Positions 25,780 to 35,221 of a stretch of 62,746 nt of DNA are shown here, in pieces. Where the stretch lies: positions 1 through 62,746 of the forward strand of contig CAJXIL010000003.1 in NCBI GenBank assembly GCA_913054455.1, in the 5' to 3' direction. The position numbers and the translations under genes were made by a program. Below the pieces are notes generated by a model. That model did not search any database, was not told the origin of the DNA, and worked only from the letters and a program-made list of their open reading frames with translations. This DNA is from an uncultured Roseobacter sp. (GTDB lineage: Bacteria > Pseudomonadota > Alphaproteobacteria > Rhodobacterales > Rhodobacteraceae). How positions within the stretch are numbered: position 1 is the stretch's first letter; each line of letters begins with the position of its first letter.

Positions 25780-26727
25780 ATGCAACTCAAATCAAAACTG
25801 CTTGCTCTTGCGGCATCTGCGCTTGTGGCCGTATCGGCACCTGCTTTGGCCGAAGACTGGGCCCCAGACGGGCCTTTGACCATCCAAATCGGCTTTGGTG
25901 CCGGGGGCTCGACAGATACGATGGGCCGCGTTCTGGCCGAGGTCATGAAGGAAAACACCGGCTGGAACATCGTGGTCGAAAACAAGCCCGGCGGTGGTGG
26001 CGTCGCCATGTTCACCGGCCTGTCGCAGCGCCCGGTTGACAATAAAACCATCGGCATGGGGGTCAGCATCCCCGTGCTTGTGCAGCTCGTCCAGCGCGGC
26101 GACCAACTGCCCTTCGATATCGACAGCTTCGATTACCTCGGCACCGTCGCCAAAGCTGAATTGGCACTGGTCGCCAGCAAGGATGCCCCATTTGACGACC
26201 TGGAGGGCATGATCGCCTACGCCAAAGAGCAAGGCACCCTGCCCGTGGCCACCATGGCCCCACCACAGGTTCTGGTGATGAACCAGACCAAGGCAACAAC
26301 CGGAGCCGAATTCAATCTGGTCACAGCTGATGGCGGCGCTGAGGTCATGAAGCTGATCCTTGGTGGTCAGGTCCTGGCTGGTTTTGGGTCAGGCGAGCAT
26401 TACCCCTATCTAGAATCCGGTGACATGAAAGTGATTGCCGGCGCCAACCAAGCCCGTCTGAGCTATGCCCCCGAGGTGAAGACCTTTATCGAATCTGGCG
26501 TTAGCGCCTATGTCGATCCAGTGTTTTTCCTGGCCATGAAAGACGGCACCGACCCAGCAGCGCTTGAAGCGATTTCCGCTGCTATCAACGAAGCGACAAA
26601 GGCACCGTCCTTTGCCGAGATCGTTCAGAACGCTGTCAAAGGTGATCCGATCAACATGGGCACCGAGGGCACCAATCAGATGATGGTAGATGGCCTGGCC
26701 AACGCCAAGATCCTGTTTGCAAAATAA
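25780..26727 (+). CDS. TTT transporter substrate-binding protein (TctC family)
   Basis: A 315-residue periplasmic binding protein of the Bug/TctC family. A signal peptide ends at SAPALAEDW. The ligand-loop signature is visible in IGFGAGGSTDTMGRVLAEVM and VVENKPGGGGVAMF. It captures a carboxylate and delivers it to TctAB. Strong ribosome site AGGAGGAG upstream of ATG 25780. Followed by TctB and TctA in one operon, with a hairpin between TctC and TctB. Confidence 0.92.
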   Translation: MQLKSKLLALAASALVAVSAPALAEDWAPDGPLTIQIGFGAGGSTDTMGRVLAEVMKENTGWNIVVENKPGGGGVAMFTGLSQRPVDNKTIGMGVSIPVLVQLVQRGDQLPFDIDSFDYLGTVAKAELALVASKDAPFDDLEGMIAYAKEQGTLPVATMAPPQVLVMNQTKATTGAEFNLVTADGGAEVMKLILGGQVLAGFGSGEHYPYLESGDMKVIAGANQARLSYAPEVKTFIESGVSAYVDPVFFLAMKDGTDPAALEAISAAINEATKAPSFAEIVQNAVKGDPINMGTEGTNQMMVDGLANAKILFAK

Positions 26728-26738
26728 ACAACGCACCC

Positions 26739-26767
26739 CACCCCGCTGCAATTGTGGCGGGGTGTTT
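26739..26767 (+). terminator. Hairpin between tctC and tctB
   Basis: Perfect 8-bp GC-rich stem (CACCCCGC 26739-26746, GCGGGGTG 26757-26764) with a 10-nt loop, then TTT. Probably a partial terminator or 3' stabiliser giving more binding protein than permease. Confidence 0.55.
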
Positions 26768-26787
26768 CAGTTTTCGGGGAGGAAAAC

Positions 26788-27213
26788 ATGAGTACTCTGT
26801 CAGATCGCATTTCTGGCTTGTTTTTTATGGCTATGGGACTGGCGATGTATTTCTGGGTCAATCCGAACTACATCGAAACCGTCGAAGGTGGAAACCTATC
26901 GCCCAGCACGCTCCCCAATATCATTTCCATCATCCTCGCCAGCGCTGGAGCCTTTGTCGCGATCAAACCCACCACGCATCGGCTCCGCAATCCGGTTTTG
27001 ATGGCCAAGACCGGTTTGTATGTAGCGCTGCTAACGGGTGGCATTTGGGCCATGTCCTGGTTCGGATTTGAATATGTCGCGCCCGTTCTTGCACTGGCAA
27101 TTATGTGGTTGATCGGAGAGCGCCGCCCGCTTTGGCTGGGCCTTGGGGTCGTCGCGATGCCTGCGCTCATTTGGTTCCTCGTAACACAACTGCTTGGTCG
27201 AGCCCTGCCGTGA
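26788..27213 (+). CDS. TTT transporter small membrane subunit (TctB family)
   Basis: A 141-residue membrane protein with four predicted TM segments (about 8-26, 38-58, 72-95 and a split C-terminal pair), matching TctB. It forms the membrane complex with TctA. ATG 26788 has GGGGAGG upstream and the gene lies 12 bp before tctA. Confidence 0.88.
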   Translation: MSTLSDRISGLFFMAMGLAMYFWVNPNYIETVEGGNLSPSTLPNIISIILASAGAFVAIKPTTHRLRNPVLMAKTGLYVALLTGGIWAMSWFGFEYVAPVLALAIMWLIGERRPLWLGLGVVAMPALIWFLVTQLLGRALP

Positions 27214-27225
27214 AGGACATCAGAC

Positions 27226-28728
27226 ATGGTTGATTTTTCAACAATCCTGGCCGGTTTTGGGGATGCCTTTTCCCTATTCAACCTCGCCTTCGTTTTGTTC
27301 GGCGTCATTCTCGGACAGTTTGTCGGGGCGGTCCCCGGCATTGGTCCGATTATGGCCATGGCAATCGCTATCCCCTTTACCTTCGGGCTTGATCCGCTGC
27401 CTGCCATTGCCTTCCTTGTGGGCGTCAACAAAGGCGGCCTTGTCGGTGGCGCGGTTCCTGCGGTCCTTATGAACACCCCCGGCACACCAGATGCGGCGGC
27501 CACGGCCATGGATGGCTACCCCTTGGCAAAGCAGGGCAAACCGCTGAAAGCCACAAAGATGGCGCTGTTTTCTTCGGTCACGGGAGACACATTCAGCGAT
27601 ATCGTCCTGATCACTGTCTCCGCTCCGCTAGCTATTCTGGCGCTCAAAATGGGGCCGATCGAGGTCGCAGCCCTGATGATTTTTGCCTTTTCGATCCTTG
27701 CTGGGTTGATCGGCAATTCGATTGCCAAGGGAGTTATCTCCGCAGCCTTTGGCCTTCTTGCCGCCTCCATCGGGCAGGATCCGGAAAACTTTACCCCGCG
27801 CCTGATCTTCGGCTATTGGGATCTCTTCGACGGGCTAGCACTGCCTTCGGTTGCGATTGGTATGCTGGCCATTTCCGAAATCCTGCACCGGCTTTCCGAA
27901 GCCCATGGCAATATGCGCCCCGCTATCAACGCCAAGGATACCGGCAACCCGGATGACCGCCGTGTCACATGGGCCGAGTACTGGTCCTGCCGCTACACGA
28001 TGCTGCGTGGCGCGAGTATCGGCACAGTCCTGGGGGCCCTGCCAGGCATTGGGTCAACTGCTGCGGCCTTCATGTCCTATGCCATGACAAAAGCAGGCTC
28101 CAAAGATCCGGGAAGCTTCGGCAAGGGCAACATTCAGGGTATCGCCGCCTCGGAATCCGCAAACTCAGCCGTGGTTGGCGCCAACTTGATCCCCCTCCTC
28201 ACCCTGGGCATCCCGGGCAGCGTCGGCGCCGCGCTGATCATCAGCGCCTTTATGATCCATGGTATGCAGCCTGGCCCCCTCTTGTTCGAAAATCAGGGGC
28301 GGCTGGTTTATGGTCTGTTTGGCGCGATGATCATGGCCAATTTCGTCAACCTCTGGGTTGGCCAACTTGGCTTGCGGCTTTGGGTCAGGGTCGTCTCCGC
28401 ACCGGAATCGATCATCTTCTCCTCTGCTCTGCTCCTATGTTTTGTCGGCGTTTCCATGGCCACCAGCGGGCTTTTTGGTGTGACGATCATGCTGATCTTT
28501 GCAGTCATCGGGTATCTGATGGCCAGCTTTGGCTACTCTCTAGTGATCTTTATCATCGCGTTTTTCCTGGGGCCTCGGTTTGAAAAATCCATCGCACAGT
28601 CGCTGGCCCTTACCAATGGCGACCTCACCCAGGTTCTAAAAAGCCCCGTCGCGCTGGCGCTGCTTGTGCTGTCGGTGGTCTCGGTGGTCTGGTTCCTGCG
28701 CAAAAACACCGAAGGAGAGGACGAGTGA
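27226..28728 (+). CDS. TTT transporter large permease (TctA family)
   Basis: A 500-residue permease with about 11-12 TM segments. Family signatures are FVGAVPGIGPIMAMAIAIPF, GVNKGGLVGGAVPAVLMNTP and, in the second repeat, GALPGIGSTAAAFMSYAMTK with LLTLGIPGSVGAALI. It imports the carboxylate delivered by TctC using an ion gradient. Follows tctB after a GAAGGA ribosome site. Confidence 0.93.
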   Translation: MVDFSTILAGFGDAFSLFNLAFVLFGVILGQFVGAVPGIGPIMAMAIAIPFTFGLDPLPAIAFLVGVNKGGLVGGAVPAVLMNTPGTPDAAATAMDGYPLAKQGKPLKATKMALFSSVTGDTFSDIVLITVSAPLAILALKMGPIEVAALMIFAFSILAGLIGNSIAKGVISAAFGLLAASIGQDPENFTPRLIFGYWDLFDGLALPSVAIGMLAISEILHRLSEAHGNMRPAINAKDTGNPDDRRVTWAEYWSCRYTMLRGASIGTVLGALPGIGSTAAAFMSYAMTKAGSKDPGSFGKGNIQGIAASESANSAVVGANLIPLLTLGIPGSVGAALIISAFMIHGMQPGPLLFENQGRLVYGLFGAMIMANFVNLWVGQLGLRLWVRVVSAPESIIFSSALLLCFVGVSMATSGLFGVTIMLIFAVIGYLMASFGYSLVIFIIAFFLGPRFEKSIAQSLALTNGDLTQVLKSPVALALLVLSVVSVVWFLRKNTEGEDE

Positions 28729-28780
28729 CGCAGATCATCCTGCCCAGTTCCTTTTTCTCTGAACGCATGTGGAGTTTGTT

Positions 28781-29599
28781 TTGACACTTAAATCCATTCT
28801 GAGCGCCTATAGCGGCGATGCCTCGAAGGGCAGCGGCTTGCGCCATGCTTTGCGACTTGCCAAACACCACGACGCCTGGGTGACCGGCGTTCTGCGTCAC
28901 AGCCAGAGCGATCTGGAACGAACCCTGCGCGGAACCGTTCCTAAGAGCTTCCTCAAGACCTTCTTTGAGGCTGAAGCAGCGCGGTTCGTGGAGATTGCCG
29001 ATAGGTTCAAGGAAATCACCAAGGAAGCAGGGCATAGCGACAAGTCTGACTTTGTCGATCTAGACGCTGAAAAGGGCCTCTCGCTGTCGGAAATCGCACG
29101 CTCTTTTGATTTGATTGTCACCGGTGTGCACTCTCACAGGGAAAACGAAGCGCATATGTCGGCGAACCCCGATCTGATTGCGCTGCGCAGCGGCCGCCCG
29201 GTCTTGGTCGTTCCAGATGGATACGAAGCGGACGGGCTGGCAGAGCACGCCCTTGTCGCTTGGGATGGCAAAAGAGCCTCAGCCCGGGCGATTGGCGACT
29301 CCATGACTGGGCTTGAAGATAAGGCCAGAGTCACCCTTTTGACCATTGGCTCACAACAAGCACCAGGAACCGAGTATTTGCTGCGCAACCTCGAACGCCA
29401 CGGAATAGACGCAAACCTTGTCCTGAAACCGCGACAGGGGCCGATTGCCGACACGATCCTGTCAACGGCAGAGGACCTTTCAGCTCAACTGGTGGTCATG
29501 GGGGCCTTTGAACACAGCAAGTTCAGCCATGATGTGTTCGGCGGGGTGACCACGGACGTCATCGAACAGACCAAAGTCCCTGTATTTCTATCCCACTAG
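28781..29599 (+). CDS. Universal stress protein, tandem USP domains
   Basis: About 272 residues with two USP-fold halves; the second carries ALVAWDGKRASARAIGDSM and VMGAFEHSKFSHDVFGGVT, the latter close to the ATP-binding G-2x-G-9x-G(S/T) loop. USPs are often coupled to transporters in Roseobacters. The frame has no ATG: GTG at 28769 and TTG at 28781 are candidates, and I prefer the TTG because TGGAG lies six bases before it. About 50 bp after tctA, so likely the last gene of the TTT operon. Confidence 0.82.
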   Translation: MTLKSILSAYSGDASKGSGLRHALRLAKHHDAWVTGVLRHSQSDLERTLRGTVPKSFLKTFFEAEAARFVEIADRFKEITKEAGHSDKSDFVDLDAEKGLSLSEIARSFDLIVTGVHSHRENEAHMSANPDLIALRSGRPVLVVPDGYEADGLAEHALVAWDGKRASARAIGDSMTGLEDKARVTLLTIGSQQAPGTEYLLRNLERHGIDANLVLKPRQGPIADTILSTAEDLSAQLVVMGAFEHSKFSHDVFGGVTTDVIEQTKVPVFLSH

Positions 29600-29640
29600 C
29601 ACACCAAACACCCACCAGCACTCCAAACACTATTGCAAGA

Positions 29641-29662
29641 CATGGACACCATCCAGTCCATG
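29641..29662. repeat. Perfect inverted repeat before the ThDP enzyme gene
   Basis: CATGGAC (29641-29647) and GTCCATG (29656-29662) flank an 8-nt spacer, 22 bp before the GTG start of the ThDP-enzyme gene. Could be an operator or a weak hairpin. Confidence 0.5.
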
Positions 29663-29684
29663 ACCAACTCAAAGGAACAGATAA

Positions 29685-31313
29685 GTGTCAGACCAAAAAG
29701 AATACATGCATCAATCAATCGCTCAGGCGGTTCGCGATCATGGCATTGATACCATGTTTGGTTTGGTGGGGGACGCCAACCTCTTCATGGCAAATCACTT
29801 TGTCAGTGGGTGTGGTGGAACCATGGTTCCTGCGGCGCACGAAGGTGGCACAGTGCTCATGGCGCAGGCCTACACCCAAGTCACAGGAAAAACCGGCGTC
29901 GCCACAGTGACCCAAGGCCCCGGTCTGACCAATTGTGTGACTGCCCTCAGAGAGGGCGTGGTCGCCCGCCGCCCAATGATCCTGTTGTGCGGTGACACGC
30001 CGGTGATGGCCCCGTTTCATCCACAAAACATCGACCAACGCGAAGTCGTCAAAGCCTCGGGTGCCGGATTCGAGCAGGTGAAGGCGCCGGAAACGGCCGC
30101 GCGCGACGTGGCAAATGCCTTTTACCGAGCCCGCAAGGAACGCCGCCCAATCGTGGTGAATATCCCATCCGATTTCATGTGGGCCGAGGTCAGACATCAG
30201 CCCGTCCAGTTCCCAGTTCCTGAGGCCGCGAGCGTTATCACCGATGGTTCGCTGCACGAAGAGGCCATCGGTATGATTGCCTCTGCAAAGCGGCCGCTGA
30301 TCCTGGCCGGTGCAGGCGCGGTAGAAGCCAGGGACGAATTGATCGCACTGTCCGAACGCCTGGAGGCACCCTTGGCCACCACCCTGAAAGGCACCGGCCT
30401 GTTCAAGGGGCACCCCAACAACATCGGCTATTTCGGCACCCTCAGCACGGCAGAAGCCTATGATGTCATTGGGGCCGCCGATTGCATCATCGTCTTTGGC
30501 GCCTGGATGCACTTCCTCACCACGGACCGTGGCGAGCTGTTGAAGGGCAAGCGCGTAATCCAAGTGAACAACAGCCCATCCGATATCGGTGCTTTCTACC
30601 AGCCAGACGCTGTCCTGATCGCGGATGCTGCGAAAACGGCCGAGAATATTCTCTACTGGCTGGACGAAGCAGAAATCGCCCCTTCTGGCTTTGCCAAAGA
30701 ACTGCCCTCGCATGATATCTCAGTTCATCCCAAGGGCGATCCGGCGCAGTCCACCGATGGCTACGTCAACTTTGAGTATGCTCTGGACCGGCTGAACGAG
30801 GCACTGCCAAAGAACCGGATCATGCTCACCGATGGTGGGCGCTATATCACTGAGGTCTGGTGCCGCGTCGGTGTGCCCGACCCCAAAAGCTTTCACATGA
30901 GCGACAATTTCGCGGCCATTGGTCAGGGGATGCAGCAGGCCATCGGTGCCGCCCATGGCGACCCGAACCGCCCTGTGGTTCTCTTTACAGGGGATGGCGG
31001 TTTCATGATGGGTGGCGTCAATGAGTTCAACACTGCGGTGCGGACTGGCTGCGATCTGATCGTGATCATCTGCAACGACTCCGCCTATGGGGCCGAGCAT
31101 ATCCAGATGCTGGACCGGAAAATGGATCCGTCTCTGACAGAATTCACCTGGCCTTCCTTCGCCGAGGTCGCCAACGCGCTTGGCGGACAAGGGGTCCAGG
31201 TCACCACCCCCGAGGAACTGGATGCCGCCATCGAAGCCGTCAACGCCCGCAAGGGGCCCATTGTCGTGGAACTGAAGCTGGATCCGAACAAGGTTCCTCG
31301 CATGCGCATGTGA
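29685..31313 (+). CDS. Thiamine-diphosphate-dependent enzyme, acetolactate-synthase/decarboxylase-like
   Basis: 542 residues with the three-domain ThDP fold: the N-terminal Pyr domain with the catalytic Glu in VPAAHEGG and TVTQGPGLTN, a central domain (LILAGAGAVEARDELIAL), and the C-terminal PP domain with the ThDP/Mg motif LFTGDGGFMMG...ICND. Such enzymes decarboxylate 2-oxo acids or condense the product; the sequence alone does not distinguish ALS, benzoylformate decarboxylase-like or other activities. Starts at GTG 29685 with AAGGA upstream. Given the upstream 2-hydroxyacid dehydrogenase, 2-oxo acid decarboxylation is an attractive role, but this is inference. Confidence 0.85.
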   Translation: MSDQKEYMHQSIAQAVRDHGIDTMFGLVGDANLFMANHFVSGCGGTMVPAAHEGGTVLMAQAYTQVTGKTGVATVTQGPGLTNCVTALREGVVARRPMILLCGDTPVMAPFHPQNIDQREVVKASGAGFEQVKAPETAARDVANAFYRARKERRPIVVNIPSDFMWAEVRHQPVQFPVPEAASVITDGSLHEEAIGMIASAKRPLILAGAGAVEARDELIALSERLEAPLATTLKGTGLFKGHPNNIGYFGTLSTAEAYDVIGAADCIIVFGAWMHFLTTDRGELLKGKRVIQVNNSPSDIGAFYQPDAVLIADAAKTAENILYWLDEAEIAPSGFAKELPSHDISVHPKGDPAQSTDGYVNFEYALDRLNEALPKNRIMLTDGGRYITEVWCRVGVPDPKSFHMSDNFAAIGQGMQQAIGAAHGDPNRPVVLFTGDGGFMMGGVNEFNTAVRTGCDLIVIICNDSAYGAEHIQMLDRKMDPSLTEFTWPSFAEVANALGGQGVQVTTPEELDAAIEAVNARKGPIVVELKLDPNKVPRMRM

Positions 31314-31478
31314 TCTGTGGCACTGTAGCACTTTGCTACTAGGGCGACTATTGGCCCTCCTGCGAATATCTGGAGAAGGGGTCTTCCCCTTTCTCCAAAC
31401 AGATTTAGGCCGGGGCGCAATGAGTGGCCCGCCAAGGTCAGCATTTCGGTTACCGGGTAAGACCCCTCGCCGGGTCTC

Positions 31479-31949
31479 TTATGAGACAGGAACTGGCAGC
31501 TTGTTAGAGGCCTTCATCTCCCGCAGCGAGAGGTTTGAGCGAATGCTGGTCACTCCCGGCAGACGCCGTAGTGTGTGGTCAACGAAATCGCTGTAGTCAT
31601 CCAGATCGCGGGCAACGACGATGAGAAGGAAATCGTCCTCACCCGTTGTGTTGTGGCAGGCAAGGATGCTGGGCGTGACTTCTATGATCCGTTGGAATTC
31701 GGCCGTCGCCGCCTGATCATGCTGGGAGCAACTGAGCTGCACAAAAGCCATAACCCCAAGGCCAAGCTTGCGTCTATTAATGTTGGCTTGGTAGCCTTCA
31801 ATGATACCGGTCTCTTCCAGTTTTTTGAGCCGCCGCCAGCAGGGGGTCTCGCTCATGTTCAGCTGCTCGGCCAGTCTGGTGTTGGTCATCCGCCCGTCGC
31901 CCTGCAGGAGTTCGAGAATCTGTGCATTGACCGCATCGATACCTGTCAT
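31479..31949 (-). CDS. Lrp/AsnC-family transcriptional regulator
   Basis: A 156-residue Lrp/AsnC protein: N-terminal helix-turn-helix (DAVNAQILELLQGDGRMTNTRLAEQL, then MSETPCWRRLKKLEETGII) and the C-terminal RAM effector domain (HNTTGEDDFLLIVVARDL). It likely senses an amino acid. Divergent from the Zn-ADH/ProC/aminotransferase operon, which it probably regulates. Confidence 0.92.
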   Translation of the reverse strand: MTGIDAVNAQILELLQGDGRMTNTRLAEQLNMSETPCWRRLKKLEETGIIEGYQANINRRKLGLGVMAFVQLSCSQHDQAATAEFQRIIEVTPSILACHNTTGEDDFLLIVVARDLDDYSDFVDHTLRRLPGVTSIRSNLSLREMKASNKLPVPVS

Positions 31950-32091
31950 GAGTGGAATACCCTCAAAATAATTGGTTAAACATGGTATTTCTTCCGCAAA
32001 TTACTGCAAAACGGGGCAGAATAGCAAATTCATTCCCTCCCTTTTCTGTAGAATCCCCTCCCAATCGGTCCCACAACTGAAAGACTCTGCC

Positions 32092-33126
32092 ATGAAAGCT
32101 GTCCTGTTCGAGAAGTTCCAAGAAGCCCCAAAAGTTGCTACTGTCCCGGACCCAACGCCCGAAGCACACGGCGTTGTCCTGAAAGTCGAGGCCACCGGGG
32201 TCTGCCGCAGTGACTGGCACGGCTGGATGGGGCACGATAGCGATATCGACCTTCCGCATATACCCGGTCACGAATTGGCAGGCGTCGTCGAGGCTGTTGG
32301 AAAAGATGTGAGGAACTGGCGGGTGGGCGACCGGGTCACCGTCCCGTTCATCTGCGGTTGCGGGTCGTGCAGTGAATGCCATGCCGGGCATCAGCAGGTG
32401 TGCCTGCACCAAGAGCAACCGGGCTTCACCCATTGGGGCAGCTTCGCCGAATATGTACCGATCCATCAGGCTGACTTGAACGTGGTGGCTCTGCCGGAAA
32501 GTATGGATTTCGCCACCGCTGCCAGCCTTGGCTGCCGGTTCGCCACGTCGTTTCGCGCAGTGATTGACCAGGGCAAGATCAGCGCAGGCCAATGGGTCGC
32601 TGTGCATGGTTGCGGCGGCGTCGGCCTGTCTGCTGTGATGATCGCAAGCGCCGCAGGAGCTAACGTGATTGGTGTGGATCTCGACCCAGCCAAACTGGCC
32701 TTGGCCAAGGAGCTTGGAGCGGTAGCCGCCATTGACGGTAAGGGCGATGTTGTTGAGGCCATCAAAGAGATCACCAAAGGTGGCGCGCATGTCTCGCTTG
32801 ATGCGCTTGGCCACCCAGCGACTATGACCAATTCGATCCTCTGCCTGCGTCCACGCGGCAAGCATATTCAGGTCGGCCTTATGCTAGGCGACCACGCTGC
32901 CCCTGCCATACCAATGCCAAAAATCGTCGGACAGGAAATCGAAATCCTTGGCTCACACGGGATGCAGGCCCATCGCTACGGCGCGATGCTCGACATGGTC
33001 AAGAGCGGCAAGCTGGACCCCGCCCGGCTGGTTGGTGACAAGATCGACATCGATGCTGCCCCAGAGGCTCTGATGAACATGGACAAGTTCCAATCCATCG
33101 GCGCCACCGTCATCACGAGTTTCTGA
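32092..33126 (+). CDS. Zinc-dependent alcohol dehydrogenase
   Basis: A 344-residue medium-chain dehydrogenase. Catalytic zinc ligands are in [10 protein letters not shown] and [13 protein letters not shown]; the structural zinc site has four Cys in [20 protein letters not shown](P) binding is at [14 protein letters not shown]. It oxidises an alcohol or reduces an aldehyde. Start chosen at ATG 32092, since the upstream in-frame extension would include regulatory DNA shared with the lrp gene; the ribosome site is weak. It ends 3 bp before proC. Confidence 0.9.
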   Translation: MKAVLFEKFQEAPKVATVPDPTPEAHGVVLKVEATGVCRSDWHGWMGHDSDIDLPHIPGHELAGVVEAVGKDVRNWRVGDRVTVPFICGCGSCSECHAGHQQVCLHQEQPGFTHWGSFAEYVPIHQADLNVVALPESMDFATAASLGCRFATSFRAVIDQGKISAGQWVAVHGCGGVGLSAVMIASAAGANVIGVDLDPAKLALAKELGAVAAIDGKGDVVEAIKEITKGGAHVSLDALGHPATMTNSILCLRPRGKHIQVGLMLGDHAAPAIPMPKIVGQEIEILGSHGMQAHRYGAMLDMVKSGKLDPARLVGDKIDIDAAPEALMNMDKFQSIGATVITSF

Positions 33127-33129
33127 GCC

Positions 33130-33924
33130 ATGGACAAGATTACATTCATCGGTGGAGGCAATATGGCGATCGCCATAATCGGTGGCCTGGTGGCCAGCGG
33201 GTGGAACCCATCCGACATAACCGTGGTCGACCCCAATGCCGATCGACGTGAAAAGCTGAGAGTACAGCACCGTGTCCACACGACGGTCGATGTGGCCAGC
33301 GCCACAGAGGCAGACATTATTGTTCTCGCCGTCAAACCGCAAATCATTGCCACTGTTGCTGAGCAGATAGGCGCAGACCTGTCCAACAAGCTGATCATCA
33401 GCATCGCGGCAGGGGTCACGATTGCCACCCTAGAAGGCCTCTTTGGACCTGTCGCCATTGCGCGCACCATGCCCAACACCCCCGCTCTGATTGGGCTGGT
33501 GGCGACGGGGCTTTACGTCAACGATCATACCACCGAGGTGCAGGCCGCTGCAGCACAGGCCATCATCAAAGCCTTCGGAATTTGCGTCGCCGTCGAGCGT
33601 GAGGACTTATTGGATGCCGTCACGGCGGTGTCGGGCAGTGGTCCGGCATATTATTTCCTGATGATTGAGGAGATGATCCGGGCCGGAACCGCCCTAGACC
33701 TGACGCCAGAAGACGCCAAGGCCCTGACATTGCAAACGGCACTTGGCGCGGCGACCATGACCGCCAGTGGGGAGGAACCGGAAGGTCTCAGGGCCGGCGT
33801 CACCTCGCCAAACGGAACGACCCACGCAGCGATTGTTTCAATGCAAGACAGCGGGTTTGGCAAAGTCGTTGCAAAAGCCATGACCGCTTGCCGTGACCGT
33901 GCTTTGGAATTGGGAAGGGCATAA
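33130..33924 (+). CDS. proC: Pyrroline-5-carboxylate reductase
   Basis: A 264-residue ProC: N-terminal NAD(P)H motif FIGGGNMAIAIIGGL, VLAVKPQ, and the C-terminal signature AVSGSGPAYYFLMIEEM, with TSPNGTT in the active site. Reduces 1-pyrroline-5-carboxylate or a related cyclic imine. It sits between an alcohol dehydrogenase and an aminotransferase, separated by a few bases on either side, so it may serve a catabolic pathway rather than housekeeping proline synthesis; a second proC elsewhere would support that. Confidence 0.92.
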   Translation: MDKITFIGGGNMAIAIIGGLVASGWNPSDITVVDPNADRREKLRVQHRVHTTVDVASATEADIIVLAVKPQIIATVAEQIGADLSNKLIISIAAGVTIATLEGLFGPVAIARTMPNTPALIGLVATGLYVNDHTTEVQAAAAQAIIKAFGICVAVEREDLLDAVTAVSGSGPAYYFLMIEEMIRAGTALDLTPEDAKALTLQTALGAATMTASGEEPEGLRAGVTSPNGTTHAAIVSMQDSGFGKVVAKAMTACRDRALELGRA

Positions 33925-33927
33925 GCC

Positions 33928-35112
33928 ATGTTTGAACAGGTTGAGGACTATCCCGTCGATCCCATCATGATCGGGGCCGACTACTTTGCACAGGATCCGC
34001 GGACGGAAAAGCTCAATCTAACCGTGGGCATCTACCAAGACGAACATGGGAAGACACCTGTGTTGAAGGCCGTGAAGCTGGCAGAACAGCAGCTGGTCGA
34101 CAAACAGACTAGCAAATCCTATCTTGCTTTGACCGGCGACGCGGAGTACTGCCGCGTACTAGGGCGCGAGATCATGGGTGAGACCTATGATGACAGCTGG
34201 GTGGCCGCACAGACCGCAGGTGGGGCAGTTGCCTTGCGTGTCATGTCGGACCTTTTGGGGCAGATGCCCAAGCCGCCCACCGCCTGGCTGCAAACGCCGA
34301 CCTATGGCAACTATGTCCCCATCCTGACGGCAGCCAATGCCCGTTTTGCTCATGTGCCCTATTATGATGCGCTAGAGCGCAAGATTACCTTTGATCAGAT
34401 GCTGGACGTTTTGCAGGCCGCCAAACCAGGCGACGTCTTCCTGATGGAAGGATGCTGCCACAACCCGACCGGCGCCGACATGAGCACAGAACAGTTTGAT
34501 GCTTTGTTGGATGTGCTTGAAGCCCGCGGGATCATTCCATGGATTGATCTGGCCTATCTCGGGTTCGCGCGCAGCTGGCAAGACGATTGTGAAATGGCCC
34601 GCAAGATCGCTGCGCGGTTTAGCGAATGCATTGTCTGCATCACCCTGTCCAAATCCTTTGGCATCTACCGCGATCGTGCCGGGGCGCTGTTTGTAAAAAC
34701 GCAACCTAACGACAGGGACCGGGTCCAGCGCGCAGTCTCCGCTATCGTGCGTTCAGGCGCGTCCCATGCGCCGGATCATGGGCCATCGGTCGTGCGAACG
34801 ATCCTGCAGGACGACGCCCTCAAGCCCCTCTGGTTGGAAGAACTGGACCAGATGCGCCAGCGGGTCGCCGGAGTGCGCCAGCAAATCACCGCCATGGAAA
34901 ACACCCTGTTTGGGACGGGCACGCTTGCCTATATCGGCAGCCAATCCGGCATGTTCTCGCTTCTGCCACTGACCGACGCACAAGAAACCATACTAACGCG
35001 CGACCACGGTATCCATGTCGTAAAAGGCGGACGCGTGAACGTGGCGCGCCTTGGCGCATATGACATCGAGAAGTTGATCAGAGCAATTCACGAAATAACA
35101 GTGCCTCGGTAA
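33928..35112 (+). CDS. Aspartate/aromatic aminotransferase (class I PLP)
   Basis: A 394-residue PLP enzyme of the AspC/TyrB (Ib/Iγ) type. Features are LTVGIYQDEHGKTP, the PLP-contact Asn/Asp regions MEGCCHNPTGADM and IPWIDLAYLGFA, the Schiff-base Lys in ITLSKSFGIYRDRAG, and a late Arg in KGGRVNVARLG. It transfers amino groups from aspartate or aromatic amino acids to 2-oxoglutarate. Starts 3 bp after proC. The Lrp regulator fits amino-acid control. Confidence 0.92.
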   Translation: MFEQVEDYPVDPIMIGADYFAQDPRTEKLNLTVGIYQDEHGKTPVLKAVKLAEQQLVDKQTSKSYLALTGDAEYCRVLGREIMGETYDDSWVAAQTAGGAVALRVMSDLLGQMPKPPTAWLQTPTYGNYVPILTAANARFAHVPYYDALERKITFDQMLDVLQAAKPGDVFLMEGCCHNPTGADMSTEQFDALLDVLEARGIIPWIDLAYLGFARSWQDDCEMARKIAARFSECIVCITLSKSFGIYRDRAGALFVKTQPNDRDRVQRAVSAIVRSGASHAPDHGPSVVRTILQDDALKPLWLEELDQMRQRVAGVRQQITAMENTLFGTGTLAYIGSQSGMFSLLPLTDAQETILTRDHGIHVVKGGRVNVARLGAYDIEKLIRAIHEITVPR

Positions 35113-35221
35113 CGCGCCCCGCGACCGCGCCTCTCGAATCTTGGCAGAGGCGTGCACCAGAGGAAGCGGGAAACTCAGCCGGTCAGCATGGAGGAATCTC
35201 TTTCCCGCGCTCCTGATCCCC

